NCBI GenBank assembly: GCA_022843585.1
Contig: JALHNJ010000005.1
Location: 124,001 to 188,000 of the forward strand
Reading direction: 5' to 3'
DNA from: Chitinophagaceae bacterium
Lineage (GTDB): Bacteria > Bacteroidota > Bacteroidia > Chitinophagales > Chitinophagaceae
DNA length: 64,000 nucleotides
In this document: in pieces, positions 35,201-44,232 of the stretch
Position numbering within the stretch: the first letter of the stretch is position 1
Layout: the number at the start of each line of letters is the position of its first letter
Translations under genes and position numbers: made by a program
The notes under the pieces: model-generated
What the model was told of the DNA's origin: nothing
Seen by the model: only the letters and a program-made list of their open reading frames with translations
Database searches by the model: none

Positions 35201-35688
35201 GCCGTAGTTTATTGCTTAGTATTAATGGAAAAAAAGGGGAGAATACTTTGCTTACACCACAATTTGCCAATAGGAATTTCCAGCTTGATATTTACAGCGT
35301 AGAACCTTCGCTTACATTCATCCGAAAAACTGCATTCAGGTTGGTGAGTAGTTACAAATTTGATAGTAAGAAAAATAAGCCCTTGTATGGAGGCGAAAAA
35401 TCTACATCTAATTCTATCAACATCGAATCAAAATATAATATCCTGCAAAGCAGCTCGGTTACCGGCAAGTTCACTTTTAATAATATAGATTATAAAGCTC
35501 CCGCAAATACAACGGTTAGTTATATTATGCTGGATGGATTGTTGCCGGGAAAAAATTATTTGTGGTCGCTTGGTTTAAGCAAACGGCTACTCAATAATCT
35601 TGAGTTGAGTTTCTTATATGACGGAAGAAAAGCAGGTAGTGCAAAAACAGTGCATGTTGGAAGAGCATCTATTACGGCGTTGTTTTAA
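32206..35688 (+). CDS. Large outer-membrane protein of unknown function
   Basis: The 1160-residue protein has a signal peptide ([19 protein letters not shown]), an N-terminal periplasmic part, and a long strand-rich region to the end (final RASITALF with terminal Phe). The block [43 protein letters not shown], then [28 protein letters not shown], resembles segments shared among Bacteroidota cell-surface proteins such as SprA, though the protein is much shorter than SprA. The start is uncertain: TTG 32206 is the only usual codon after the stop at 32188, and an out-of-frame ATG at 32195 gives a 4-codon mini-frame whose TGA overlaps it. Function unknown. Confidence 0.82.
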   Translation: [1160 protein letters not shown]

Positions 35689-35712
35689 AACCCCTGTCCC
35701 CCAAAGGGACCT

Positions 35713-36810
35713 TTATACATTAAACCTGAAATGCATAACATCTCCATCCTTCACTATGTATTCCTTTCCTTCAATTCTCAATTTACCTACTTCACGACAA
35801 GCAGCTTCAGAACCGTATTGAATAAAATCATCGTAGCCAATTACTTCAGCTTTGATAAAGCCTTTTTCAAAATCAGTATGAATTACACTGGCAGCCTGTG
35901 GTGCTTTCCAACCTTCATGTATCGTCCATGCTCTTACTTCCTGCACACCTGCGGTAAAGTAAGTATAGAGGTTTAGTAATTTATAGGCGGAGTGAATTAA
36001 ACGGTCTAATGCAGGCTCTGTCATTTTATATTCTTCCATGAACAACTGTTTATCCTCTGCACTATCCATTTCCGCTATCTGTGCTTCAATATTATTGTTC
36101 ATAATGATCACTTCTGCTTTTTCATGTTTGATGGCTTCTTTCAATGCATCGGAAAATTTATTGCCGGTATGCATGGATGGTTCATCAACATTGGCCACGT
36201 ACAAAACGGGTTTGTCGGTTAGTAAACACAGATCAGCAATGGCTAATTTTTCTTCTTTATCCAGATCCAATGCACGGATACTTTTTCCTTGCTCTAAATG
36301 TTCTTTACATTTTATCAGTGTTTGCAATTCCGCTTTGTATTTCGGGTCTAATTTTAATTGCTTTTCTGTTTTCTGTATTTTCTTTTCTACACTATCCAAA
36401 TCTTTCAATTGCAGTTCGGTGTCAATAATTTCTTTATCGCTTACCGGGTTGATGGCACCTTCTTCCCGCAATACATTTTCGTCTTCAAAACAACGGATCA
36501 CATGGATAATGGCATCCACTTCCCGGATATTACCTAAAAATTTATTCCCCAATCCTTCGCCTTTGCTGGCTCCACGAACAAGGCCGGCAATATCAACGAT
36601 CTCAATCTGGGTTGGAACTATACGATCGGGAATTACCAATTCCGCCAATTTATTTAAACGGGCATCGGGTACATCAACCAGGCCAACGTTTGGATCAATA
36701 GTGCAAAATCGATAGTTGCTAGCTTGTGCCTTAGCACTGTTACTAACAGCATTAAAAAGGGTTGATTTTCCTACGTTGGGTAATCCCACAATTCCTGCTT
36801 GTAAAGCCAT
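35713..36810 (-). CDS. ychF: Redox-regulated ATPase YchF
   Basis: YchF is a widely conserved OBG-type P-loop protein that prefers ATP over GTP and is linked to ribosome and stress biology. The 365-residue protein has G1 GLPNVGKSTLFNAV (8-21), the G3 DIAGLVRGASKGEGLGN, the altered G4 position YVANVDEPS (NVDE rather than NKxD, the basis of ATP preference), a coiled-coil insert in the middle, and the C-terminal TGS domain with FTAGVQEVRAWTI and EYIVKDGDVMHFRFNV. The start ATG is clear. It ends 24 bases from the convergent outer-membrane gene, with a CCCCTGTCCCCCAAAGGGAC repeat in the gap. A TATCTTTG -7 box lies 71 bases upstream. Confidence 0.97.
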   Translation of the reverse strand: MALQAGIVGLPNVGKSTLFNAVSNSAKAQASNYRFCTIDPNVGLVDVPDARLNKLAELVIPDRIVPTQIEIVDIAGLVRGASKGEGLGNKFLGNIREVDAIIHVIRCFEDENVLREEGAINPVSDKEIIDTELQLKDLDSVEKKIQKTEKQLKLDPKYKAELQTLIKCKEHLEQGKSIRALDLDKEEKLAIADLCLLTDKPVLYVANVDEPSMHTGNKFSDALKEAIKHEKAEVIIMNNNIEAQIAEMDSAEDKQLFMEEYKMTEPALDRLIHSAYKLLNLYTYFTAGVQEVRAWTIHEGWKAPQAASVIHTDFEKGFIKAEVIGYDDFIQYGSEAACREVGKLRIEGKEYIVKDGDVMHFRFNV

Positions 36811-36881
36811 GATGAGTTTATAGTTTGTTGTTTTTTGTTATTGGTTTGAAACCCTCAAAAGCAGGTAGCTTTAAAGGGGGG

Positions 36882-36889
36882 CAAAGATA
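36882..36889 (-). promoter_or_regulatory. Candidate -7 box (TATCTTTG) of ychF
   Basis: The minus strand reads TATCTTTG, a perfect TAnnTTTG match, 71 bases before the start codon; the leader would be about 65 bases. No clear -33 element. Confidence 0.4.
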
Positions 36890-36975
36890 CGGTAAATCAC
36901 TTTTTGATGAGGTATGTAAATGCTTTAGTTAAAGTGCTTAACTTCAAACCGTAAACCAGAAACCAAAAACTTTTT

Positions 36976-38373
36976 ATGGCTTTAAGTAGAATTTGGACAG
37001 GATTTATCATAGTTGCGTTGCTGGTGGCAGCCTGCAAATTTGTATTTCAACCGGGTCAGCAGGGTCTTTTTAGTCAACTGGTAACAGGGAAAAACTCTGA
37101 TACGGTTTCCACGAGAAAACTGGATTCTGCAATGGTACCGGCTGCCATTCATACCCAATTGAGCATTTCGAAAACTGCTGTTTGGGGAAAAGAAAAAGTT
37201 TACAAGACAGGAGAGAGCTATACGGCTTACAAATTGCTTCCTGCTAATGGGGTTTTTGAAACAGCAAAAGATGCCGTGAATTTATGTATTGGGTTGATCG
37301 GTATCATGGCCTTATTCATGGGTTTTATGAGTATTGCCGAGGCTGCTGGCGGAGTCAGGTTTTTGTCGAGAATCATCGGACCATTTTTTTCCCGCATCTT
37401 TCCGGAAGTGCCCAAGAATCATCCATCCATGGGGCATATGCTGATGAATTTCTCTGCCAACTTAATGGGGCTTGATAATGCAGCTACACCTTTTGGTATT
37501 AAGGCAATGGAAAGTTTACAGGAAATCAATCCAGATAAAACAAGGGCTTCTAATGCGCAACTGATGTTTTTATGCCTGCATGCTTCGGGGTTAACATTAA
37601 TTCCGGTAAGTATCATTGCTGACAGGGTAGCGTTGAAATCAGCACAACCCACTTCTATCTTCATTCCCTGTATGATCGCAACATTTGTTGCTACTATTAC
37701 TGCGATGATGATCGTAGCATATCGTCAGCGTATTAAAGTATTCCAGGCTACTATAATGCTGTGGGTTTTGGGTATTACTTCAGTAATTGCGGCATTGATT
37801 TTTTATATCCGTTCGCTGGATGTACAAGGGGTTCAACTATTCTCCAGCAGTTTGAGCAACGGAATTATCCTGCTGATCTTTTTATTAATTGTGCTGGGCG
37901 GTATCTACAAAAAAATAAACATTTTCGATGCCTTTATTGATGGTGCAAAGAATGGTTTTGAAACGGCTGTACGAATTATTCCTTATCTCGTAGGTTTATT
38001 AGTGGCCATCAGCCTGCTAAGAAACAGCGGTGCTTTTGAATTTGTAATGGATAGTATTAAGCAACTTTTTGTTTTATTGAATGGTGATACAAGAATCGTT
38101 GATAGTCTTCCTACAGCATTAATAAAACCTTTAAGTGGAAGTGGAGCAAGAGCAATCATGATCGATACGTTGAATGCCCACGGAGCAGATTCTTTTGCCG
38201 GTAACCTTGCTTCAGTATTCAGAGGTTCATCTGATACTACTTTTTATATTATCGCTGTTTACTTTGGTGCGGTGGGAATTAAAAATACCCGGTATGCAGT
38301 TAGTACCATGCTGCTGGCAGATTTAGCAGGAATAATAACGGGAATAGCGATGGCGTATATCTTTTTTGGATAG
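36976..38373 (+). CDS. Nucleoside recognition (Gate) domain membrane protein, SpmA-SpmB fusion type
   Basis: The 465-residue inner-membrane protein consists of two Gate-type halves corresponding to SpmA and SpmB of spore formers, fused as is common in non-sporulating Bacteroidota. The first half has a signal-anchor helix (FIIVALLVAACKFVF), the NLCIGLIGIMALFMGFMSIAEAAGG block and the NHPSMGHMLMNFSANLMGLDNAATPFGIKAM segment that typifies SpmA; the second half has FIDGAKNGFETAVRIIPYLVGLLVAISLLRNSGAF and the FRGSSDTTFYIIAVYFGAVGIKNTRY segment of SpmB. The transported or sensed compound is not known. It is monocistronic, with a bidirectional terminator. Confidence 0.9.
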   Translation: MALSRIWTGFIIVALLVAACKFVFQPGQQGLFSQLVTGKNSDTVSTRKLDSAMVPAAIHTQLSISKTAVWGKEKVYKTGESYTAYKLLPANGVFETAKDAVNLCIGLIGIMALFMGFMSIAEAAGGVRFLSRIIGPFFSRIFPEVPKNHPSMGHMLMNFSANLMGLDNAATPFGIKAMESLQEINPDKTRASNAQLMFLCLHASGLTLIPVSIIADRVALKSAQPTSIFIPCMIATFVATITAMMIVAYRQRIKVFQATIMLWVLGITSVIAALIFYIRSLDVQGVQLFSSSLSNGIILLIFLLIVLGGIYKKINIFDAFIDGAKNGFETAVRIIPYLVGLLVAISLLRNSGAFEFVMDSIKQLFVLLNGDTRIVDSLPTALIKPLSGSGARAIMIDTLNAHGADSFAGNLASVFRGSSDTTFYIIAVYFGAVGIKNTRYAVSTMLLADLAGIITGIAMAYIFFG

Positions 38374-38390
38374 CTTAATATAATGGCAAT

Positions 38391-38424
38391 AAAAAAGCTG
38401 CTCAATAGTGAGCAGCTTTTTTAT
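38391..38424. terminator. Bidirectional terminator
   Basis: GCTGCTCA pairs with TGAGCAGC around ATAG, with six A on the left and six T on the right, so both the plus-strand SpmAB gene and the minus-strand SusCD operon can end here. Confidence 0.9.
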
Positions 38425-38442
38425 TTACGATTTATCTTTTAA

Positions 38443-39237
38443 TTAATAATTCGTCATAAATCCAAATCCTCTTACCTGTGCTGCATTCGTTAAGATGGTA
38501 GCATAACTACCTCTGAAAATTAATGTATAATGTCTTTTTTCTCTTGGAGTAACAGCAAAAGAAATAGTGGTTAACACATTACCTGGTGCAGGGGTAGGTG
38601 GTGTAATATTCTGCAAGTTTGTTAATGTACCTGTAGGTCTCAAATAAAATGTATCAGTCCTGTTTGTTTCATAAGGAATAAAATCAGTTACATCGGTTAT
38701 CTGAACATTTGTAAATACATTAGCCTTTTTATTTGCAGAGTAAACATCAAATGCAGGGATAGCATTTTTTGAATACACAAAATTGGCAAATCGTAGTCTG
38801 GCAGTTGTATCAGAAATGGCAACAATATTATCTTCAACTATTTTTTGTTTAGGAGAACTAATAGTGTCATACATAAATATTGTATAATGCCTGTTTGCTT
38901 TTAAATCCTGTGCAAACGAAATAGGAACCTGTGTACTGGCAGTTAAAGTATCTTTCACCACAAAGGCTCTTGGTCCGCTGGGAACACTAAAACCATATCC
39001 GGTTCCAGGAAATACGCTTCCTAGTGTCATCGCAGCACCGGTTACTGGTTTAGAGTCCACATACACATAATTACGGGCCGTATTTACGGTAGCCATATAT
39101 ACCTGCACAATGGCATTGTTGTCTAACCCGGCGTTTAAGGGAGCTGTTGTGTCAAATGTTTTTTCGCAGGAGCTTAGTAACACTCCGCTTATAACAAGAG
39201 CAGCAGCCCCGTTCATATATTTTTTAATTGATTTCAT
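38443..39237 (-). CDS. DUF4397 domain surface lipoprotein
   Basis: The 264-residue product has a lipoprotein signal (AAALVISGVLLSSC, lipobox Cys at about residue 24) and the DUF4397 beta-sandwich: VQVYMATVNTARNYVYVDSKPV is the first strand pair, then the GYGFSVPSGPRAFVVKDT strand, RHYTIFMYDTISSPKQKIVED, and TTARLRFANFVYSKNAIPAFDVY, where the domain repeats. The role of DUF4397 proteins is not established; they are common as outer-membrane lipoproteins beside SusCD pairs. It follows the SusD gene by 34 bases as the last gene of the DeoR-SusC-SusD unit and may act as an extra surface binding or carrier component. Confidence 0.88.
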   Translation of the reverse strand: MKSIKKYMNGAAALVISGVLLSSCEKTFDTTAPLNAGLDNNAIVQVYMATVNTARNYVYVDSKPVTGAAMTLGSVFPGTGYGFSVPSGPRAFVVKDTLTASTQVPISFAQDLKANRHYTIFMYDTISSPKQKIVEDNIVAISDTTARLRFANFVYSKNAIPAFDVYSANKKANVFTNVQITDVTDFIPYETNRTDTFYLRPTGTLTNLQNITPPTPAPGNVLTTISFAVTPREKRHYTLIFRGSYATILTNAAQVRGFGFMTNY

Positions 39238-39271
39238 CTGTTAGTTTTTTAGTAATTATCTGATACTTTTT

Positions 39272-40921
39272 TTACTCAGCAAACCATGGTCTTACTGTTA
39301 TATAGTCCTGTGCAAATGCACCAACCCTGTTTAGCTCATCTACGTTATACAGATACTCCGAGTTGTATCTTGGTCTCAGGCGATAAGTTGGTTTACCAAG
39401 GTTGCGGATATATAAATCAGTACCGGTTGGCAATGTAAATTCACTATAAACCTGCTGGTCTGTTATCGGGTCAAGATCAGTATAGTGATACCTTCTCATA
39501 TCAACCCAGGTTTCTATAACACCCCAGATGTATAAAGCAATATATTTCTGCATCATTACATGTGATAGTGTTAAGCTACCAACAGGAGGCACATTGATCG
39601 GATTTGCAAAAAAAGCAGCCCTGGAAGCCGGTGTAATTTGTCTTGATGCTGGAACAGATACCTGGTAATCACTGATCAATTGATCGAAATGCAGGTTCAA
39701 CGCTTTTACATATGCTGTATGTGCTGCACCTGCATTACCACCTTTTCGTAATAAAGCCTCTGCTTTTAAAAACTGTATCTCGCTGGCTGTCATTATTGGC
39801 CAGATGGGTGTGTTCTTAAACACATACCTGGCGTTATTATCATTGGCCGGAGCGGCAGTGCTGCTGAAAATACCTCCAAAGAAATTATCTGGTTGGTCTG
39901 CTGCTACTAAGCCATCTGCCCCTTTGTTAGGACGAATTCCCTTATAAGTGCCATTTGGGTTTTCCCTGATAATATACGCTGCACGGGGGTCAACAGTATT
40001 AGTAAGGAACATACTATTTATACCCGACATAAGGTTGGCGATAAATCTTCCCTGGCGAAATCCGTTTGCATTACCACGGGTAGGACTGTACCAGCTAAAT
40101 GTACCAGCTAAACCGGCACCAGACCAGGTGATGTTTGCATTTTCAGCATTGGTTTGCATAGCAAGATCACAATACTTAACAACTGAGTCAGGAGCATATT
40201 CTGCTTTGTTCGAATAACGGTGAAATGCTCTTGCCATTACACCATACACAAACTTTTTCCATTTGTTTACATCACCGTTATTAAAATATTTATCACCCAA
40301 AGCAAGATTGGCCTGACTTACACCATCACCTGTTCTTGATAAATAGTCAATAGCAAGTCTTGATAACCTGATCGTTTCCTGGTAACCTTCCTGCTGCTCG
40401 TTATATTTGAATGTTAGAAGGTCTGGGCGAAATGCTTCAGTTACTATAATTGCATTGGCATGTATATCGGCCACAGTTAAAAATCCCCAAGCCCTGATGG
40501 CATGTGCAACCCCCACATAATCCCATTTCTTTTCTTCAGTACCCCATTCTATAATGCGGCTGATATTTTGACCATGTCCATAATAGTGCATTGCCCACAC
40601 ATCACCTAAGAGGTCACTGTTATTTACAAAATTATCACCCATCTGGTCGTACTGGCTTCCAGTTGAGTTTTGGGCAAAATTTTGAATGAACCGCCCAATA
40701 TAAGTTCCGTCCCTTTGAGTGCCGTAAAAATTACCATTGGCCGAGGCAGAAACTACCATGTTGGCAATAACGCCGGGTAAAAGCTGTTCGATAGGTTGTT
40801 TTACCAATGCGTTAGGATTTAGATATGCTTCTTCAATTTTCTTGGTGCAGGAGCTTGATACAAGCAGCCCCGATGCAGCAACGGTGTAAAGCAGTTTATT
40901 TATTATTTTTTTCATATCCAT
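39272..40921 (-). CDS. SusD/RagB family outer-membrane lipoprotein
   Basis: The 549-residue protein is the surface lipoprotein partner of the adjacent SusC. The signal ends in SGLLVSSSC (lipobox Cys at about residue 25). The early part (EEAYLNPNALVKQPIEQLLPGVI) and the central helical repeats (SRIIEWGTEEKKWDYVGVAHAIRAWGFLTVADIHANAIIVTEAFRP, then LKAEALLRKGGNAGAAHTAYVKAL) are those of the SusD-like family with tetratricopeptide-like repeats. The ligand is not predictable; many such pairs import oligosaccharides, some peptides. A second Met at residue 3 (40915) could be the start. It lies 12 bases after susC and belongs to a unit headed by a DeoR-type regulator. Confidence 0.93.
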   Translation of the reverse strand: MDMKKIINKLLYTVAASGLLVSSSCTKKIEEAYLNPNALVKQPIEQLLPGVIANMVVSASANGNFYGTQRDGTYIGRFIQNFAQNSTGSQYDQMGDNFVNNSDLLGDVWAMHYYGHGQNISRIIEWGTEEKKWDYVGVAHAIRAWGFLTVADIHANAIIVTEAFRPDLLTFKYNEQQEGYQETIRLSRLAIDYLSRTGDGVSQANLALGDKYFNNGDVNKWKKFVYGVMARAFHRYSNKAEYAPDSVVKYCDLAMQTNAENANITWSGAGLAGTFSWYSPTRGNANGFRQGRFIANLMSGINSMFLTNTVDPRAAYIIRENPNGTYKGIRPNKGADGLVAADQPDNFFGGIFSSTAAPANDNNARYVFKNTPIWPIMTASEIQFLKAEALLRKGGNAGAAHTAYVKALNLHFDQLISDYQVSVPASRQITPASRAAFFANPINVPPVGSLTLSHVMMQKYIALYIWGVIETWVDMRRYHYTDLDPITDQQVYSEFTLPTGTDLYIRNLGKPTYRLRPRYNSEYLYNVDELNRVGAFAQDYITVRPWFAE

Positions 40922-40933
40922 TTTTTTAAAGAA

Positions 40934-43900
40934 TTAGAATGATGCTTTAATGCCAATATTAATTTGCACAGGTGCAGGCAATGTTCCATAATCAAAACCA
41001 AAACCTCCAACACCTCTTGCACCGGCTGTTAAACCATTTACGGCAGGGTCAACACCACTATAATTAGTCAATAATATCAAATCATTACCTGTAATGAAGG
41101 CACTAAGACTTTTTACCCCTTTAATAAGGTTTGGTCTGAATGTGTAATTTATTGTCAGGTCACGCAGACGGAACCAGTTTACACCTTTTTCAATGAACTC
41201 TTCCACAGGCATTGTTGCATAATACTGGTCGTTGTAGGCAGGAATAACCACAATTGTATTAGGAGTAGGAGTAGCAGAATTTTGCAACCCATCATTCAAT
41301 ACACCTGTAACTACTCTAGGCTCATACCTGTCAGCAGTAGATTTGCTGATACCATTTTTAGTCAACAATTCATTATTGCCATTATATATATCGCCACCCA
41401 CCTTTAAATCCCAAAGCATACTAACTCTCCAGTTTTTGTAACGGAAGTTATTGCTCCATCCAGTTGTAAAGTTGGGGTTTCTATCGCCTCTTACACGAAA
41501 CACCGCATCAATAACTGGTAAACCATTGGCTGGGTTAATTAATATTTGACCAGCATTGTTTCTTGCATAACCAGAACCAGTGATAGATGTTGTAGGCCCA
41601 CCCAGTGTTAAACCACCTCTACCTGTATAAAGCCATGTTTCAGCAATATAATATTCAGCAACATTTTTCGGTAATCCAACCACTTTATTTCTCATGCGGT
41701 TGAAATTGAAACGCATATCCCAGGTAAATTCTTTCTTTTTCAATACGCTGTAATCAATAGAAATTTCAACTCCTTTATTACGGGTAGATCCTGCATTTTG
41801 TGTATTCAATACAAACCCAGTTCCATAACTTAAACGGAAACCTTCAATTATCTGACCTTCGTTTAATGTATTGTAATAGGTGATATCAATTCCGAAGCGG
41901 CTTTTAAACAGGCGAACCTCGGTACCCATCTCAAATGTTTTTTGTTTTTCAGGCTCTAGCTCAAAGTTGTTATTTACAAAACCATAGGAGTAGCCGCCAC
42001 CGCTCGCCTGGGCATCTACAAATACGGATTGTGTAGAATAAGGGCTATTTAAACGGGCCGTACTGGCTCTTGAACCACGGAGTTTCCAATAGTTAAGTAT
42101 GTTGCCTTTTTTTAAGGCCGGGAACATATCACTTAATATCAGACTGGCACTCATGCCGGGGTAATCATATCTCCGGTTTTTTTCCGGCAGGGTAGAAGCC
42201 TGTTCAAAACGATGGGTGTAGTTTAAGAATAAGAAATTTTTATAGCTTATTGCAAACTCACCAAAGAATGCAAGTTGGCGTAGCAGTACATAGTTGTATT
42301 CGCCAAATTTATTTCTGTTCAATCTTGCACGGGTGCCGGGTCTGGTAAAACTGCTATCCATATAGTCACCCAGCATTGCTTTTAAAGATTTGTTGTCAAT
42401 AATTGTGGGTACTCCTCCTGGTATTACATTCCCATCAGCATCTCTGGGAGTAAGATACATTTTACCGTTTCCACCTGTATTAGATAGACCACCAACAGAG
42501 TCAACAATATTTGTTCCTCTGATAGCAAACATTTCTGTTTTATAATCCTGCCACATTGTTCCACCCATCAGGCGGAGGTCGATATTTTTACCAACTTTTT
42601 TTGTGGCTGTAGCATTAATAGTGTGATTGTAACCGGCATATCTCCTCCAATAGTTATCCAATGAACCACCAGAGCCTGCAGTAACATAAAAAGATTGTGG
42701 ATGGAAAAAGAGAAATCCATTTTGATTATAGGTATCATATCCAAAGCGACCATTAACTGATAACCATTTAAACGGTTTTAAGTTAACACCCAATGTATAG
42801 TTCAATCGTTCTACTTCTTCACCTCCTATATTATTAGCCGTATTCCATAAGGGATTATCGTATTCTCCATTGGCAGAGGCACCATCAAACAAATCACCTT
42901 TATCTCCTGTTTGCGTTTCGAAATTTCTTATATCATCTGTAGCAGGCCACATAATCAAACTCAATAAATAACCACCGCCACCTCTCAATACTTTATCATT
43001 TTCAGATTTTGTATAGGCAAACGAAGGAATTATTTCTAGTTTTTCTTTGAACAGTTTAGTGGTATTGGAAATTCTTGCACTATACCTTTTAAAGTTATTA
43101 TTAGGCACAATACCTTTTTGATCAAAGAAGCTGCCAGATACCCTGAATTTAGATTCCTTAAAACCAAAGTCCATACCCAGGTTATGTGTTTGTGCCGTAC
43201 CTGTACGGAAAAAATTTCTTTTGTTGTCAAATAATTGAGTGCCTTCCGGCCAGGCTGCCCCAAATCTTCTGAAGAAACCACTACCAACAATTTCAGCAGG
43301 AACACCGTTTGTTCCTGCGCTATATGTATCTAATGTTTCAGGGTAGCGGGTTATTTTTTGTAAACGAAGACTGTTATCATATTGGATGGCAAATTTATTG
43401 GTCTTTGCTTTTCTTGTAGTAATGATAATAGCACCGGAACTTGCCTGGCTACCATAAAGAGCAGTTGCTTCAGGGCCTTTCAAAACAGTAAGGCTTTCAA
43501 TATCGCTTGGGTTAATATCCGCAATACGATTTTGATAATCACTTTCTCTATTCGATCTGTCTGATGCAAGTCCAAGACCCGTACCACCACCAGAAGTTTC
43601 ACTCATAGTGGAGTTATCTAACACAACACCATCTACTACATAGAGAGGTTGGTTGCTTAATGATAATGAGTTGAATCCACGAAGCACCACAGAGGAGGAG
43701 GCACCGGCCAAACCAGAAGTTTGATCCAATGTTAAACCAGCCACACGACCCTGTAAGCTATTCAGGAAGTTTTCTCTTTGAGTTTCTTGAATTACATCGC
43801 CACTCACAGTTTGAGTAGAGTAGCCCAACGATCTTGGGTTACGTTTAATATCCATAGCTGTTACAATAACTTCGCCCATGGTATTATCAGCGGTTTTAAG

Positions 43901-44188
43901 ACTAACACCAATAGCACCATCCCCTGGCTTTATATCTTCCGAAACATAACCAACATAGGTAACCACCAATGTTTCTCCCGGATTTACCTTAATGGAGAAT
44001 TTACCATTGGCATCCGTTTGCGTAATGCGACGGGTTCCTTTTACCCGTACAGTTACTCCACTTAACGGAGCCTTACTATCTTCTGATACAATTGTACCAG
44101 AAACTGTTCTTTCCTGTGCCTGCAGGGCAGGTGGAAGGAGCAGCAGCACCAGTGACAAGGAAAGAAACAATTGAAGAATTCTTCTCAT
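40934..44188 (-). CDS. SusC/RagA family TonB-dependent outer-membrane transporter
   Basis: The 1084-residue protein is a SusC-type barrel that, with the neighbouring SusD, imports a bound oligomer using TonB energy. A signal peptide (LFLSLSLVLLLLPPALQAQ) precedes a carboxypeptidase-regulatory-like domain (VSGTIVSEDSKAPLSGVTVRVKGT, to about 105). The TonB box lies near GEVIVTAM, followed by the plug (RENFLNSLQGRVAGLTLDQ, VVLRGFNSLSLSNQPLYVVDGVVLD) with the family GSQASSGAIIITTRKA block, and then a 22-strand barrel ending IKASF. Its regulator is encoded just upstream in the same direction (44-base gap). Substrate unknown; the DeoR gene hints at a sugar phosphate signal. Confidence 0.95.
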   Translation of the reverse strand: MRRILQLFLSLSLVLLLLPPALQAQERTVSGTIVSEDSKAPLSGVTVRVKGTRRITQTDANGKFSIKVNPGETLVVTYVGYVSEDIKPGDGAIGVSLKTADNTMGEVIVTAMDIKRNPRSLGYSTQTVSGDVIQETQRENFLNSLQGRVAGLTLDQTSGLAGASSSVVLRGFNSLSLSNQPLYVVDGVVLDNSTMSETSGGGTGLGLASDRSNRESDYQNRIADINPSDIESLTVLKGPEATALYGSQASSGAIIITTRKAKTNKFAIQYDNSLRLQKITRYPETLDTYSAGTNGVPAEIVGSGFFRRFGAAWPEGTQLFDNKRNFFRTGTAQTHNLGMDFGFKESKFRVSGSFFDQKGIVPNNNFKRYSARISNTTKLFKEKLEIIPSFAYTKSENDKVLRGGGGYLLSLIMWPATDDIRNFETQTGDKGDLFDGASANGEYDNPLWNTANNIGGEEVERLNYTLGVNLKPFKWLSVNGRFGYDTYNQNGFLFFHPQSFYVTAGSGGSLDNYWRRYAGYNHTINATATKKVGKNIDLRLMGGTMWQDYKTEMFAIRGTNIVDSVGGLSNTGGNGKMYLTPRDADGNVIPGGVPTIIDNKSLKAMLGDYMDSSFTRPGTRARLNRNKFGEYNYVLLRQLAFFGEFAISYKNFLFLNYTHRFEQASTLPEKNRRYDYPGMSASLILSDMFPALKKGNILNYWKLRGSRASTARLNSPYSTQSVFVDAQASGGGYSYGFVNNNFELEPEKQKTFEMGTEVRLFKSRFGIDITYYNTLNEGQIIEGFRLSYGTGFVLNTQNAGSTRNKGVEISIDYSVLKKKEFTWDMRFNFNRMRNKVVGLPKNVAEYYIAETWLYTGRGGLTLGGPTTSITGSGYARNNAGQILINPANGLPVIDAVFRVRGDRNPNFTTGWSNNFRYKNWRVSMLWDLKVGGDIYNGNNELLTKNGISKSTADRYEPRVVTGVLNDGLQNSATPTPNTIVVIPAYNDQYYATMPVEEFIEKGVNWFRLRDLTINYTFRPNLIKGVKSLSAFITGNDLILLTNYSGVDPAVNGLTAGARGVGGFGFDYGTLPAPVQINIGIKASF

Positions 44189-44232
44189 AGCTGTTTTTTT
44201 TAGTATTTAAAATAAGCAGTTCACAAAATTTA

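Noticed and set aside
35689-35712. Terminator between the large outer-membrane gene and ychF
   Set aside because: GTCCC and GGGAC can pair, but the stem has only 5 bp and the string fits a dispersed C/G-rich micro-repeat better.
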